This document shows, in pieces, positions 25,719-35,220 of a DNA stretch of 51,619 nucleotides. Position 1 is the stretch's first letter. Each line of letters begins with the position of its first letter. The translations under genes and the position numbers were made by a program. The DNA lies in NCBI GenBank assembly GCA_002393955.1, contig DGSK01000021.1, forward strand, positions 1-51,619, given 5' to 3'. Below the pieces are notes generated by a model, which was not told the DNA's origin, made no database searches, and was given only the letters and a program-made list of their open reading frames with translations. This DNA comes from Lachnospiraceae bacterium UBA4364. Lineage in GTDB: Bacteria > Bacillota > Clostridia > Lachnospirales > Lachnospiraceae.

Positions 25719-25741
25719 TAACGCTCCTAAAATCTTTTTAT

Positions 25742-27259
25742 TTACGCCTTATGTCCCCCGATCTGCGCATTACGTTCCATTGCAGTCGCACCTTTTTCAA
25801 GGTTCATCCCCTTAAGCACCGCATTCTTTCCATATTTTTTCTGCACGGAAAGCATTGCCTTTTGAAGCTCGTATTCTTTTTGCTCCTTTTTTCCTGCTTC
25901 TTCTAAAGCCTCCGGATCATCGAACAGAGTAAGCTGCTCATATTCTTTTTTTGCATTCAGGGCTTCATCACGATTCTTAACATGTTCCATGACTACATAA
26001 AAGCGCCGAACAAGCATTGAACCGTCCACGATCCTGTCATACAGCCTAACAGCCGCATCAGCTATGGTACTTGCCGATGATGTGTATCTGGGCAGATTTT
26101 CAGATCCATGTGCAGGTTTTGGAGCCTGTCTTCCGTAATGATCCTTTACCACAGGTCCGGAATATTTTTTCTTTCTTTCCGAATCTGTAAGGTTCTCTAT
26201 ATCATATACTATGGTCAAGACCACCTGATCGGTCACGAGATTTTTCTCCACAAGATCCATTGCGACCGAATCAGCCATTTCCCTTACCACAAGTCTGCCT
26301 TTTTCCGCAGTGTATGGTTCCTGCAGCACCTGCCCCGAACTTATGCTGCTGCTCTGCGGGGTATAATTCTTCGCTTCAGCCACCGTACAGGGTTCCCATC
26401 CCCAGGCATGATCTATAAGGAGTTCTGCATTTACCCCGAATAGCTTATATAAGAGATCCTCGTTATAATAATCTTTATCATCTCCAACCGAGCACAAGGC
26501 CACATCTCCCATGGTATACATTCCATGTGCCATAAGTTTTTTGGCGGTTCCCGGTCCCACCCGCCAGAAATCCGTCAGAGGTCTGTGATTCCATAAGGTT
26601 TTCCTGTAACTTTCTTCATTAAGCTCTGCGATACGCACGCCATCCTTATCAGCCGGTATATGCTTGGCCGTTACATCCATTGCCACCTTTGCTAGATACA
26701 TATTCGAGCCTATGCCTGCGGTGGCTGTGATATTTGTAGCCGCCAGGACTTCTTTTATCATATGCATTGCCAGCTCATGAGCCGTCATATTGTAGGTTGA
26801 AAGATAATGTGTCACGTCAAGGAAAACCTCATCAACCGAATATATAAGCATATCTTCCGGGGCGATAAATTTTAAATATATTGAGTTGATCTTCTGACTG
26901 GTCTCAAGATAAAGTTTCATCCGTGGCGGAGCTATTATGTAGTCAAGTTCCAAACTCTTGTCAACCTCAAGCTCCGGTGCATTAAAAGAACGGCCGGTAA
27001 ACGCTCCACCCGCAGCCCTTAACCTTGCCGCATTTACTTCCTTTACTTTCTGAACCACCTCAAAAAGTCTGGCTCTTCCCGGTATGCCGTATGCTTTAAG
27101 TGCCGGTGAAACAGCCAGACAGATGGTTTTTTCAGTTCTTGACGGATCAGCTACAACAAGATTGACTGCCAGCGGATCAAGCTTTCTGTCTGCAGCTTCC
27201 ACTGACGCAAAGAAACTCTTTAAATCTATAGCAATGTATGTACGGTCTTCTTTTGACAT
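25742..27259 (-). CDS. Y-family DNA polymerase (DinB/UmuC-like)
   Basis: A 505-residue translesion polymerase. The palm motifs are IAIDLKSFFASVEAADR (first metal Asp) and YSVDEVFLDVTHY (second). The helix-hairpin-helix segment FWRVGPGTAKKLMAHG and a long C-terminal region follow. The FFASVEA and VDEVF forms match the Gram-positive UvrX/UmuC-like branch, rather than E. coli DinB, which is near 350 residues. No LexA-type site was identified upstream. It sits 20 bp after mnmA and 23 bp before the zinc-ribbon gene, so it is probably co-transcribed with them. Confidence 0.9.
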   Translation of the reverse strand: MSKEDRTYIAIDLKSFFASVEAADRKLDPLAVNLVVADPSRTEKTICLAVSPALKAYGIPGRARLFEVVQKVKEVNAARLRAAGGAFTGRSFNAPELEVDKSLELDYIIAPPRMKLYLETSQKINSIYLKFIAPEDMLIYSVDEVFLDVTHYLSTYNMTAHELAMHMIKEVLAATNITATAGIGSNMYLAKVAMDVTAKHIPADKDGVRIAELNEESYRKTLWNHRPLTDFWRVGPGTAKKLMAHGMYTMGDVALCSVGDDKDYYNEDLLYKLFGVNAELLIDHAWGWEPCTVAEAKNYTPQSSSISSGQVLQEPYTAEKGRLVVREMADSVAMDLVEKNLVTDQVVLTIVYDIENLTDSERKKKYSGPVVKDHYGRQAPKPAHGSENLPRYTSSASTIADAAVRLYDRIVDGSMLVRRFYVVMEHVKNRDEALNAKKEYEQLTLFDDPEALEEAGKKEQKEYELQKAMLSVQKKYGKNAVLKGMNLEKGATAMERNAQIGGHKA

Positions 27260-27279
27260 ATTATCATTTCCGGGATATA

Positions 27280-28401
27280 TTATTCCATCCTTCCGCCTAT
27301 CCTGCCGCCGCCTATGACAGTATCTCCGTCATAAAGCACAACAGCCTGTCCCTTTGTTATGGCACGCTGTGGTTCATCAAATATCACCTCTATACGGTCG
27401 CTGCCGGTCTGACGTACAGTACACGGCTGCTCTTTCTGCCGGTATCTTATCTTTGCGGCGCATCGAAGCTCTCCGCTTATCTCCGGTACAGAGATTAGGT
27501 TAAGCTCACCTGCATACAGCCCTCTTGCAAACAGTCCATCCCCGTGCGAAAGCACCACTCTGTTGCCTGCAGTATCCAGTTCGGTCACATAATAAGGGCT
27601 TTCCGCCGCTATCCCCAGACCTTTCCGCTGGCCTATGGTGTATCGGATCACACCCTTATGCCTCCCCAGGACAGTTCCGGAGGCATCCACAAAATCACCG
27701 GCCTCGTATTTCTTTCCGGTATAATTTTCTATAAAAGCTGCATAATCACCGTCAGGCACAAAGCATATATCCTGTGACTCCCGCTTATCCGCATTAAGAA
27801 ATCCGTTTTCCGCCGCTATCTCACGCACCTGTTTCTTTGTAAGCTCCCCGAGGGGAAACACAGTATGTGAAAGCTGGTCCTGTGTCAGATCGTAAAGAAC
27901 ATATGACTGATCCTTATCAGCATCAAGTCCTTTTTTCAGGATAAATCTTTCCGAAGCGATATCATAATCTATACGGGCATAATGTCCTGTTACTATCTTT
28001 TCCCTTCCGCGCTCCAGTGCTGTATCCAGCAGTTTCTCAAACTTCATATATCTGTTGCAGTCAATGCAGGGATTAGGTGTACCGCCGTCTTCATATGTAC
28101 GTACAAAACGCTTTATTATCTTTTCATCAAAAGCGTCGGTAAAATTCAGTACCGAATAGGGCATTCCCATGGATGCAGAAACCCGTCTTGCATCAGCTAC
28201 ATCCTTATCAGAACAGCAGGTCTTGAAATTGCAGGCAATTTCCTCATTATGATAAAGGCGCATTGTCACACCCTCACATTCATAGCCTCTCTGTATCATA
28301 AGCCATGCCGCCACGGAAGAGTCTACCCCTCCGCTCATAGCCACAAGTGCTTTCCTGTTTATCATGTCTGATCCCGAAATCATTTCTGTCTCTGTTCCCA
28401 T
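27280..28401 (-). CDS. mnmA: tRNA 2-thiouridine(34) synthase MnmA
   Basis: Thiolates U34 of tRNAs for Lys, Glu and Gln. The ATP PP-loop AMSGGVDSSVAAW is near residues 22-34. The first catalytic Cys lies in NPCIDCNRYMKF and the second in SQDICFVPDGDY. Start choice is uncertain: ATG at 28401 has TAGGA 8 nt upstream and overlaps the end of the neighbouring gene slightly; 28437 and 28362 are alternatives. From 28401 the product is 373 residues, normal for the family. It is followed closely by the Y-family polymerase. Confidence 0.95.
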   Translation of the reverse strand: MGTETEMISGSDMINRKALVAMSGGVDSSVAAWLMIQRGYECEGVTMRLYHNEEIACNFKTCCSDKDVADARRVSASMGMPYSVLNFTDAFDEKIIKRFVRTYEDGGTPNPCIDCNRYMKFEKLLDTALERGREKIVTGHYARIDYDIASERFILKKGLDADKDQSYVLYDLTQDQLSHTVFPLGELTKKQVREIAAENGFLNADKRESQDICFVPDGDYAAFIENYTGKKYEAGDFVDASGTVLGRHKGVIRYTIGQRKGLGIAAESPYYVTELDTAGNRVVLSHGDGLFARGLYAGELNLISVPEISGELRCAAKIRYRQKEQPCTVRQTGSDRIEVIFDEPQRAITKGQAVVLYDGDTVIGGGRIGGRME

Positions 28402-28411
28402 AGCACGATTC

Positions 28412-29638
28412 CTACTGTTCTTCTCCGTTATGTTCATCAGCTATCATTACCAGTCTTTCAGCCAGTGCCCGGACTGCCATTTCACTTCCGTTCAGGCCGC
28501 CGCTTAATGTTTCCTTCCGTCCGCTTATATTCTTAAGTTCTGTTGCCTTCCGGATATCCTCGTCCATTCCTGATACTGTCCTGAAAAAAATATCCATTTC
28601 CGCATCCGCTCGTAATATATCATTCTCCAGCTCAGCCGCCGCAGAACCGCTCTCAGCTCCCTTTTCTATACAATCTCTTGTCTGATCCTCCGAAAGCCTG
28701 AGTTCATTCCTTATCCTTATAACCATAAGGGTAAGCGCATCTGTCATATCAAGGATTTTTTTAGTAAGACTCTCCATCTCATCTATTGCAGCAACTGCTG
28801 AATAGGTTTCAAAACCGTTCCTTGATATATCCATAGCTGTATTGGTTGCGTAAAGATTAAGCTGCGCAGAAAGACTCTGCAGTCCGGCCAGGTCACTGTA
28901 CAAGGTCTCCAACAGTTCCGCAGACCGGCTGTTCATATCCTCAAGGATTTCCTGATCACTCTTAAGCTCACTGACACTCTCCGCTATTCCTTTTATTTTC
29001 CTTGAAATAGACTTAAAGCGCTCATCCAGGTCCTCCCTTTCCTTCAGAAGTGCTTCCCGTCCCTCAGCTGCCTTATCCAGATATGGTAAAAGCAGCTCCA
29101 GTTCCTCAACCAGTTCTTCTATATCACCACTATTTACCATTATGCCGTTTGCTGCGGCATCCGCAATATCTATACAGTTAACAAGCTCCCTTCTGAGCTG
29201 TCCGCTTTCATTCTTAGCCCTGCTGTTTACCCTGCTCAGGTCACTGCGGGTAGTCGTAAGCTTGCTTTCAAGAATACTGTTCTCCTCCTTACGCTGCGAC
29301 ATATTATCGCTTAACGACTGAGCCAGTTTCTCCAGGTCACCATCGGTCGAAGCGATTTCCTTGTCCCGAATCATCCCTCTCACAAACCGTTCCAAAGGGG
29401 CAAACATATTATTGATCTTCCTTATCAGGAAAAGCACGACCACCAGATAAAGTATCAGATACAACCCCAGCATGACAAAAGCATCCCTTATAAGTGCTCC
29501 CGTCTCTGCCCCGGTAAGATACAGTATTTCCAGACCGGCAAGATATATCACACCGAAAGCTATCCCGAAGCTTATGCTGATGAGCCGGTTTATCTCATAT
29601 GCATGTGTTCTTTTTTTGTCCCTGACAGACTTTTTCAC
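28412..29638 (-). CDS. Membrane coiled-coil protein resembling a chemoreceptor, without a standard signalling tip
   Basis: A 408-residue protein with a GTG start (GGGAGC upstream). Two N-terminal helices (LISISFGIAFGVIYLAGLEI and AFVMLGLYLILYLVVVLFLI) enclose only a short loop, so there is no periplasmic sensor domain. A HAMP-like segment and long heptad-rich coiled coils follow. LSAQLNLYATNTAMDISRNG resembles the MCP block INLLALNAAIEAARAG, but the conserved hairpin tip that binds CheA/CheW is not recognisable. It may be a diverged receptor or a structural coiled-coil protein. It ends 11 bp inside the mnmA start region. Confidence 0.65.
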   Translation of the reverse strand: MKKSVRDKKRTHAYEINRLISISFGIAFGVIYLAGLEILYLTGAETGALIRDAFVMLGLYLILYLVVVLFLIRKINNMFAPLERFVRGMIRDKEIASTDGDLEKLAQSLSDNMSQRKEENSILESKLTTTRSDLSRVNSRAKNESGQLRRELVNCIDIADAAANGIMVNSGDIEELVEELELLLPYLDKAAEGREALLKEREDLDERFKSISRKIKGIAESVSELKSDQEILEDMNSRSAELLETLYSDLAGLQSLSAQLNLYATNTAMDISRNGFETYSAVAAIDEMESLTKKILDMTDALTLMVIRIRNELRLSEDQTRDCIEKGAESGSAAAELENDILRADAEMDIFFRTVSGMDEDIRKATELKNISGRKETLSGGLNGSEMAVRALAERLVMIADEHNGEEQ

Positions 29639-29718
29639 GTGAATGCTCCCGATAAAATTCCTCTGTATTCTGCGATTTGCATAACCGTCATCAGGCAGGC
29701 AGCCATAATTAAAACAAA

Positions 29719-29745
29719 CACCCGGGGAATACGCTTCCCCGGGTG
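29719..29745 (-). terminator. Terminator after ilvC
   Basis: CACCCGGGGAA paired with TTCCCCGGGTG, 5-nt loop; on the minus strand it is followed by TTTGTTTTAATT. It is GC-rich, strong and 41 bp beyond the ilvC stop. Confidence 0.92.
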
Positions 29746-29786
29746 AAATTATAACATATATACCGCTATTATATAACTAATACGGA

Positions 29787-30803
29787 TCAGTTATTGATGA
29801 GTTTGTCATTCTCGTTGTTCCAGCTGTAAAGCTTTCTGATATCAGCACCAACTACCTCTGAAGGATGCTCTGCTGCTTTCTTCTTCATAGCCTGGAAATG
29901 AATCTGACCATTCTTCATATCCTGAATGAACTCAGAAGCAAACGTACCGTCCTGAATATCGGAAAGAACCTGCTTCATAGCCTTCTTGGTATCTTCTGTA
30001 ACGATCTTGGGACCTGTTACATAGTCACCGAACTCAGCAGTATTGGAGATAGAATATCTCATTCCTGCGAAACCTGACTGATAGATAAGGTCAACGATAA
30101 GCTTCATCTCATGGATGCACTCAAAGTATGCATTCCTGGGATCATATCCTGCCTCAACCAGAGTCTCGAAACCTGCCTGCATAAGTGCACATACACCGCC
30201 GCAGAGAACAGCCTGCTCACCGAAAAGATCGGTCTCAGTCTCTGTCTTGAATGTAGTCTCAAGAACACCTGCCCTTGATCCACCAATACCTGCACCATAT
30301 GCAAGAGCCTTCTCAAGAGCCTTGCCTGATGCATCCTGGTATACAGCTACAAGACAGGGAGTACCCTTGCCTGCCTGATACTCAGAACGAACTGTATGTC
30401 CTGGAGCCTTAGGAGCGATCATGGTTACATCAACATCGGCAGGAGGTGTAATAAGCCCATAATGGATATTGAAACCATGTGCAAACATGAGCATATCGCC
30501 GGCCTTAAGGTTAGGTGCGATCGACTCCTTGTACATGTCAGCCTGCTTCTCATCAGGTGTAAGTATCATGATAACGTCAGCCTGCTTTGCAGCTTCAGCA
30601 GTCTCAAATACCTGAAGTCCCTGCTCCTCAGCCTTCTTCCATGACTTTGATCCTTCTCTTAATCCAACGATAACATCAAGTCCGGATTCCTTCAGATTAA
30701 GCGCATGTGCATGTCCCTGACTGCCATATCCGATAATGGCGATCTTCTTGCCCTTCAGTGCGTCGAGATTACAGTCTTCCTGGTAATAAATCTTGTTTGC
30801 CAT
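29787..30803 (-). CDS. ilvC: Ketol-acid reductoisomerase
   Basis: Second enzyme of branched-chain amino-acid synthesis: NADPH- and Mg-dependent isomerisation and reduction of acetolactate. From the ATG at 30803 (AAGGAGG upstream) it is 338 residues, the class I length. Rossmann motif GYGSQGHAHALNLKESG is near residue 24, and the Mg-binding region includes DLFGEQAVLCGG. It follows the second acetolactate synthase small subunit by about 90 bp and is closed by a strong terminator. Confidence 0.98.
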   Translation of the reverse strand: MANKIYYQEDCNLDALKGKKIAIIGYGSQGHAHALNLKESGLDVIVGLREGSKSWKKAEEQGLQVFETAEAAKQADVIMILTPDEKQADMYKESIAPNLKAGDMLMFAHGFNIHYGLITPPADVDVTMIAPKAPGHTVRSEYQAGKGTPCLVAVYQDASGKALEKALAYGAGIGGSRAGVLETTFKTETETDLFGEQAVLCGGVCALMQAGFETLVEAGYDPRNAYFECIHEMKLIVDLIYQSGFAGMRYSISNTAEFGDYVTGPKIVTEDTKKAMKQVLSDIQDGTFASEFIQDMKNGQIHFQAMKKKAAEHPSEVVGADIRKLYSWNNENDKLINN

Positions 30804-30896
30804 TGTTTCATTTCCTCCTTGGGTTAATGTTAATTTATATAGTCGGCTATTCCGAAACCGTCTCGTCGGTTTGGGGCAAGCTGCTACTAACAATTT

Positions 30897-31424
30897 TCAG
30901 TCGTCAAACCAGACAACATCTTCATCGCCTCTGGTAAGACCGGTGATACCCGTTCTTCCTATCTCAAGTATCTTATATCCGTTCAAAAGCTCCAGGAATG
31001 CGTGGATCTTATTCTGGTTACCCGTGATCTCCACTATCATGGAAGTCTGGCTGACATCTATGATGTTTGCCCTGAACACATTGGAAACCGCTATAAGCCC
31101 CTCCCTGCTCTTTTCGGTGACCTCAACCTTTATCAGGCAGAGCTCTCTGTATACGGAATCGTCCGGATTAAGCACCTTGATATTACGCACATCCACAAGC
31201 TTTGCGACCTGTTTTTCAATCTGCTCAAGTATCTCATCATCACCGCTGGTAACTATGGTTATGCGGGTAAAACGCGGATCAGCTGTCACTCCTGCTGTAA
31301 TACTTTCAATATTGTATCCGCGTCTGGAAAAAAGACCTGCGATGCGGCTGAGAACGCCTGACGTATTGTCTACAAGAAGCTGAAAAACTTTTTTATTCAT
31401 CTGAGGTGCTGCCTGAGAAACCAT
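30897..31424 (-). CDS. ilvN: Acetolactate synthase small (regulatory) subunit, copy 2
   Basis: A 175-residue regulatory subunit with an N-terminal ACT domain (QLLVDNTSGVLSRIAGLFSR, then RGYNIESITAG) that senses valine, and the usual C-terminal domain ending near ILEIGRTGITGL. It is paralogous to the gene at 31585; the two are separated by a promoter, so this copy is made with ilvC and not only with ilvB. AGAGGA lies before the start. Having two small subunits per catalytic gene suggests differential feedback control, an inference. Confidence 0.93.
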   Translation of the reverse strand: MVSQAAPQMNKKVFQLLVDNTSGVLSRIAGLFSRRGYNIESITAGVTADPRFTRITIVTSGDDEILEQIEKQVAKLVDVRNIKVLNPDDSVYRELCLIKVEVTEKSREGLIAVSNVFRANIIDVSQTSMIVEITGNQNKIHAFLELLNGYKILEIGRTGITGLTRGDEDVVWFDD

Positions 31425-31519
31425 TTTATCCTCTTTCCGCCGCAGTAATACGGCTCACAAAGTGAAATATCCGGAAACAACTCCCATAAAAATCTTTATA
31501 AAAAACAAATACAGAGAAG

Positions 31520-31548
31520 AGTATACCAAAAAATTATTCCAACTGCAA
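31520..31548 (-). promoter_or_regulatory. Internal promoter between the two ilvN copies
   Basis: On the minus strand TTGCAG (31543-31548), 17-bp spacer, TATACT (31520-31525). It would drive the second ilvN and ilvC independently of ilvB. No T-box or terminator was recognised in the leader of about 90 nt. Confidence 0.65.
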
Positions 31549-31584
31549 AAAAAATTCAAATAAATTTTTTCTGTGTTCTTTGTC

Positions 31585-32073
31585 TCAGTCTTCCATGCAT
31601 TTCTGCAGGGCCAGCGTGCCCGTACGTGCCACTTCTACTATGCTTACCTGAGCTAACATGCTTATCATAAGCTGTATCTTTTCCGGGGTACTGCAGATCT
31701 GCAGCATCATAAGGTTCTCGGACATATCGACGATCTCCGCACCCATCACCTCACAAATTTCCATTATCTCACGTCTGTTAGTTTTATTATATTTGACCTT
31801 CATGAGCATCAGTTCCCTTGTGATGGCCCGGCTCTCATCAAAGGTCTTGACCTTTATGACATCCAGCTTTTTATTGAGCTGCTTTTCAATCTGCTCCAAT
31901 GTCTGCTCCGAGCCGCTGCTTAAGATCGTCATCATCGACACATGACTGTCGTCTGTCTCACCTACAGCAAGGGAGTTTATATTATATCCCCTCCTGGAAA
32001 AGAGGCCTGCCACCTTCCAGAGAACACCGCTTCTGTTTTCAACCAGTACCGAAAATATTCTTTTCATTTGCAC
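31585..32073 (-). CDS. ilvH: Acetolactate synthase small (regulatory) subunit, copy 1
   Basis: A 162-residue ACT-domain subunit starting at a GTG (32073) 5 nt after AGGAGG. The ACT core reads FSVLVENRSGVLWKVAGLFS, then RGYNINSLAVG, and the C-terminal domain ends with VEVARTGTLALQK. It is 9 bp after ilvB, so it is the partner most closely coupled to the catalytic subunit. It differs clearly from copy 2, so this is an old duplication and not a recent repeat. The symbol only distinguishes it from copy 2. Confidence 0.92.
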   Translation of the reverse strand: MQMKRIFSVLVENRSGVLWKVAGLFSRRGYNINSLAVGETDDSHVSMMTILSSGSEQTLEQIEKQLNKKLDVIKVKTFDESRAITRELMLMKVKYNKTNRREIMEICEVMGAEIVDMSENLMMLQICSTPEKIQLMISMLAQVSIVEVARTGTLALQKCMED

Positions 32074-32082
32074 TGTTCCTCC

Positions 32083-33693
32083 TTAAACCAGATCCATGGG
32101 ATCTATCAGGCACTCACAGAGACATGAATCCTCATCCGACAGAAATCCCTCTATCTGTTTTTCCACATCTTCCATATCCGCTATCAGCATATATTTCATA
32201 TCATAAGCCTTTGCAATATGCTCAAGATCAGGTGCTTTATTCAGTTCAACCATAGCATAACGGTCCTTTAATGAAAAATGCTGGTATTGACGGACCATTC
32301 CCAGATAGCCGTTCCTCATCACGACTATCTTAACCTTTATGTCATACTGCTTCATTGTGGCAAGCTCCATCATGGACATCTGGAACGAACCGTCTCCGCA
32401 GACCGCAACGACCTGACGGCCTGATGCATACTTTGCTCCTATGGCTGCAGGTATGGAATATCCCATTGTCCCCATACCTCCGCTGGTCAGAAACCTTCCT
32501 TTTCTCACGATATGATTCCTGCACGACCATATCTGATTCTGACCCACATCAGCCACGTATACCGCATCAACCTTCATCTTCTGTGAAAGCATTCTCACAA
32601 ATGAAGCAGGATCCACATATCCCGGATGATTGGGCCTGATAACCTTAAGGTCTTTCTTATATCCGTCGAGTTCCTTTATCCATGCGCTATAGTCGCCGTC
32701 TATTTCATATTCTGCCATATCAGCAAGGATGTGACCCGCATCACCGACAATAGGAATGGTAGCACCGGCATTCTTCCCTATCTCAGCAGGGTCCACATCA
32801 ATATGTACAAGAACCGTATTTTCCGTAAGTACCTCTGTCTGATTGACTGCACGATCTGCCACTCTTGCACCTATCATGACGATCATATCAGCTTCACGCA
32901 TGGCCCTGTTGGCCGCGGGTGCGCCATTATTGCCCACCATTCCGTAATACAGAGGGTGTTCCGTTGGCAGGACGCCGATACCCATCATCGTAGAAACAAC
33001 AGGTATCTGATATTCCTCCACAAGTTCTTTGAGCTTAGTTGCCGCATCTCCCAGATGGATACCACCCCCGGCACAGACAAGAGGCTTTTTTGCTTTTTCA
33101 AATTCGTGTATAACTTTCTTTATCTGAAGTGCATTCCCTTTAACTGTCGGCTTATAAGTACGGAGCTTTACTTCATCGGGATATTCGAATTTCTTTACCT
33201 CCGCTTTCTGTATATCCATAGGAAAATCAATAAGCACAGGGCCGGGACGTCCTGAATTTGCAATATAAAATGCCTCTTTCACAATCCTCGGGATTTCATT
33301 CTGATCCTTAACAAGATATGAATATTTTACAAAGCTTTCCACAGCTCCTGTAATATCTGCCTCCTGAAAAACATCAGATCCGATTAGCTCCGAACTCACC
33401 TGTCCGGTTATGCAGATCATTGGAATGGAATCTGCAAAAGCCGTAGCTATTCCTGTTATAAGATTGGTCGCCCCGGGGCCTGATGTTACGGCACAGACAG
33501 CGGACCGTCCGGTAACCCTTGCCATTCCGCTTGCCATATGTGCGGCATTCTGCTCTGTCCTTACCAGCACTGTTTCTATTTCCGAACTGTAAAGCGCATC
33601 ATAAAAAGGACAGATTGCCACACCCGGATATCCGAATACACTTTTCACATTTTCCTGTTCGAGACATTTTACCAGAGCCTCAGCACCGTTCAT
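32083..33693 (-). CDS. ilvB: Acetolactate synthase large (catalytic) subunit
   Basis: Thiamine-diphosphate enzyme that condenses pyruvate to acetolactate or acetohydroxybutyrate. It is 536 residues, with the ThDP-activating Glu in VLVRTEQNAAHMASG near residue 48, the FAD/oxyanion segments, and the ThDP-binding GDGSFQMSMMELATMKQY. Closing residues resemble biosynthetic (anabolic) AHAS, consistent with the two ACT subunits downstream. GGAGG precedes the ATG. The divergent gap with the lipoprotein gene (123 bp) must hold its promoter; no T-box or leader peptide was seen. Confidence 0.96.
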   Translation of the reverse strand: MNGAEALVKCLEQENVKSVFGYPGVAICPFYDALYSSEIETVLVRTEQNAAHMASGMARVTGRSAVCAVTSGPGATNLITGIATAFADSIPMICITGQVSSELIGSDVFQEADITGAVESFVKYSYLVKDQNEIPRIVKEAFYIANSGRPGPVLIDFPMDIQKAEVKKFEYPDEVKLRTYKPTVKGNALQIKKVIHEFEKAKKPLVCAGGGIHLGDAATKLKELVEEYQIPVVSTMMGIGVLPTEHPLYYGMVGNNGAPAANRAMREADMIVMIGARVADRAVNQTEVLTENTVLVHIDVDPAEIGKNAGATIPIVGDAGHILADMAEYEIDGDYSAWIKELDGYKKDLKVIRPNHPGYVDPASFVRMLSQKMKVDAVYVADVGQNQIWSCRNHIVRKGRFLTSGGMGTMGYSIPAAIGAKYASGRQVVAVCGDGSFQMSMMELATMKQYDIKVKIVVMRNGYLGMVRQYQHFSLKDRYAMVELNKAPDLEHIAKAYDMKYMLIADMEDVEKQIEGFLSDEDSCLCECLIDPMDLV

Positions 33694-33816
33694 CTCGCCA
33701 CCTCCCGAATACTTGAATAATCAAATGAGTTGTGATAAATTCACTTAAGTAAAACCTTGCGTTAAACAAAAAACTGTTCACAACATAAAAAACATACATT
33801 AAAGGATTATTATATC

Positions 33817-34305
33817 ATGAAATTCAGCCTTAACCCATACAAAACATCAAAAAAGGGGAAAAAAAGCCTATCACGCATAAACAGCATGCTTCTCCCCCTT
33901 ATGCTTGTATTCATACTCATAACAGGCTGCTCAAACAAAAAAGATGTGGAAAACTACATTTCCAACATGACCACTTTTGTTTCCAATGTTGAAAAACTGT
34001 CGGTTTCCATAAATGCCATTGATCCCCAGTCCGACGGTGCCTCAACAGACCTGCTCTTCTACCTTGACTATATGGATCAGACTTTCTCTCAGATGGCAGA
34101 TGTAAAGCCTCCAAAGGGATATGAAAGCGTATCAGACATCTCACGCAGTGCAGCCACTTCAATGCGTAATGCAGTCCAGCTCTATCATGAAGTTTATGAA
34201 GCCGAAACCTTTGATGAAGAAAAGGAGGCACAGGCCAGAGCCAGCTATAATTACGCTTTCGAGTGCCTCGGTCAGATGAGTGACATCCTGCAAAATAAAC
34301 AATAA
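33817..34305 (+). CDS. Small lipoprotein, unknown function
   Basis: A 162-residue exported protein. A long basic N terminus (residues 1-20) leads to a hydrophobic core and the lipobox LITGC, with Cys near residue 38, so it should be lipid-anchored outside the membrane. The mature part is short, acidic and helical (NYISNMTTFVSNVEKLSVS and onward), with no recognised domain. It stands alone on the plus strand, diverging from ilvB and converging with the CmpB-like gene 9 bp away. The ribosome site is unclear (AAAGGATT), which slightly lowers confidence. Confidence 0.72.
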   Translation: MKFSLNPYKTSKKGKKSLSRINSMLLPLMLVFILITGCSNKKDVENYISNMTTFVSNVEKLSVSINAIDPQSDGASTDLLFYLDYMDQTFSQMADVKPPKGYESVSDISRSAATSMRNAVQLYHEVYEAETFDEEKEAQARASYNYAFECLGQMSDILQNKQ

Positions 34306-34314
34306 GTCGTTTTG

Positions 34315-35211
34315 TCAGCTATTTTCCTCCTCGCTATCCGGTACAATTCCATCGTCTATGTCATTATCCGACAACTCATCAAAGGTATCTCCCGACTTTC
34401 TTGACAACACACGCCGCATCTGATCGATCATTCCCGGATACCTGGTAGACTGGAAGTCCCTTACCGCCATCAGATAATGAGTTTCTACCTCCACGATCTT
34501 CTTGTTCACACCCTTTGCCATTACCACAAGCTTCTGGCCCCTGCGGACCATACGAAATTTTTTAAGCTTCCCAGCCTTTGAATTGATCTTATCCAGCTGC
34601 TGCTCTGAATACTTATCTATGGCATCATAGATTTCCTTGCACTTTTTATTCAGGTTGCACATGCTTATGGTAGTAAATACCGCATCGCTTAAGAACACTA
34701 TCCATATGCCTATGGAAACATAATACCTGATATTAGGCGGAATCTGTGCCATAAGCCTGATTACAGCCGGATGATAGAGCTTTACCAGGAAGAGAATGGC
34801 CAATCCAAAGAAAACACCCGAGGGCACGCTGATACGCCCGTTTATATTAAGCGGATATGCACTGTAATCCCAGTACCTTGCATTGAATACTTTTTCAAGT
34901 ACCCAGCTTGTTATATACTCTACCGCACAAACCGTAAGGGATGAGACTATCATTATCTTTATGGGGGATTCTATGCCTCGCAGGAGATAAAGATTAAGTA
35001 TGGAGACCACTGCATAAATGGGACAATACGGTCCAATAAAGCAGCCCCTGTTCATTAGCTTCCCCTGTTCTGCTATTGAATATACCGTTGACTCATATAT
35101 CCAGCCGGTAAAAGCATATATTAGCATCGCAATGGTTAACTGCGGAAAATCCATTCCGCATACCATAAAGGGTGAAAGTGAAACTCCGTCAGATAAATAT
35201 TCCATTAACAT
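34315..35211 (-). CDS. Putative ABC-transporter type IV membrane protein (CmpB-like, PF06541)
   Basis: A 298-residue membrane protein with about five helices in the first 190 residues, then a charged cytoplasmic tail. Conserved segments are the FTGWIYESTVYSI and NRGCFIGPYCPIYAV blocks, and VLEKVFNARYWDYS. These identify the family annotated as a putative ABC permease, although no ATPase is encoded nearby and no transport function has been shown. The acidic end (DNDIDDGIVPDSEEE) is unusual. It follows the HD gene by 9 bp on the same strand. Confidence 0.82.
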   Translation of the reverse strand: MLMEYLSDGVSLSPFMVCGMDFPQLTIAMLIYAFTGWIYESTVYSIAEQGKLMNRGCFIGPYCPIYAVVSILNLYLLRGIESPIKIMIVSSLTVCAVEYITSWVLEKVFNARYWDYSAYPLNINGRISVPSGVFFGLAILFLVKLYHPAVIRLMAQIPPNIRYYVSIGIWIVFLSDAVFTTISMCNLNKKCKEIYDAIDKYSEQQLDKINSKAGKLKKFRMVRRGQKLVVMAKGVNKKIVEVETHYLMAVRDFQSTRYPGMIDQMRRVLSRKSGDTFDELSDNDIDDGIVPDSEEENS

Positions 35212-35220
35212 GATCTTTAC

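Noticed and set aside
33694..33816. T-box or attenuator ahead of ilvB
   Set aside because: The gap is too short and no T-box sequence or terminator hairpin is visible.
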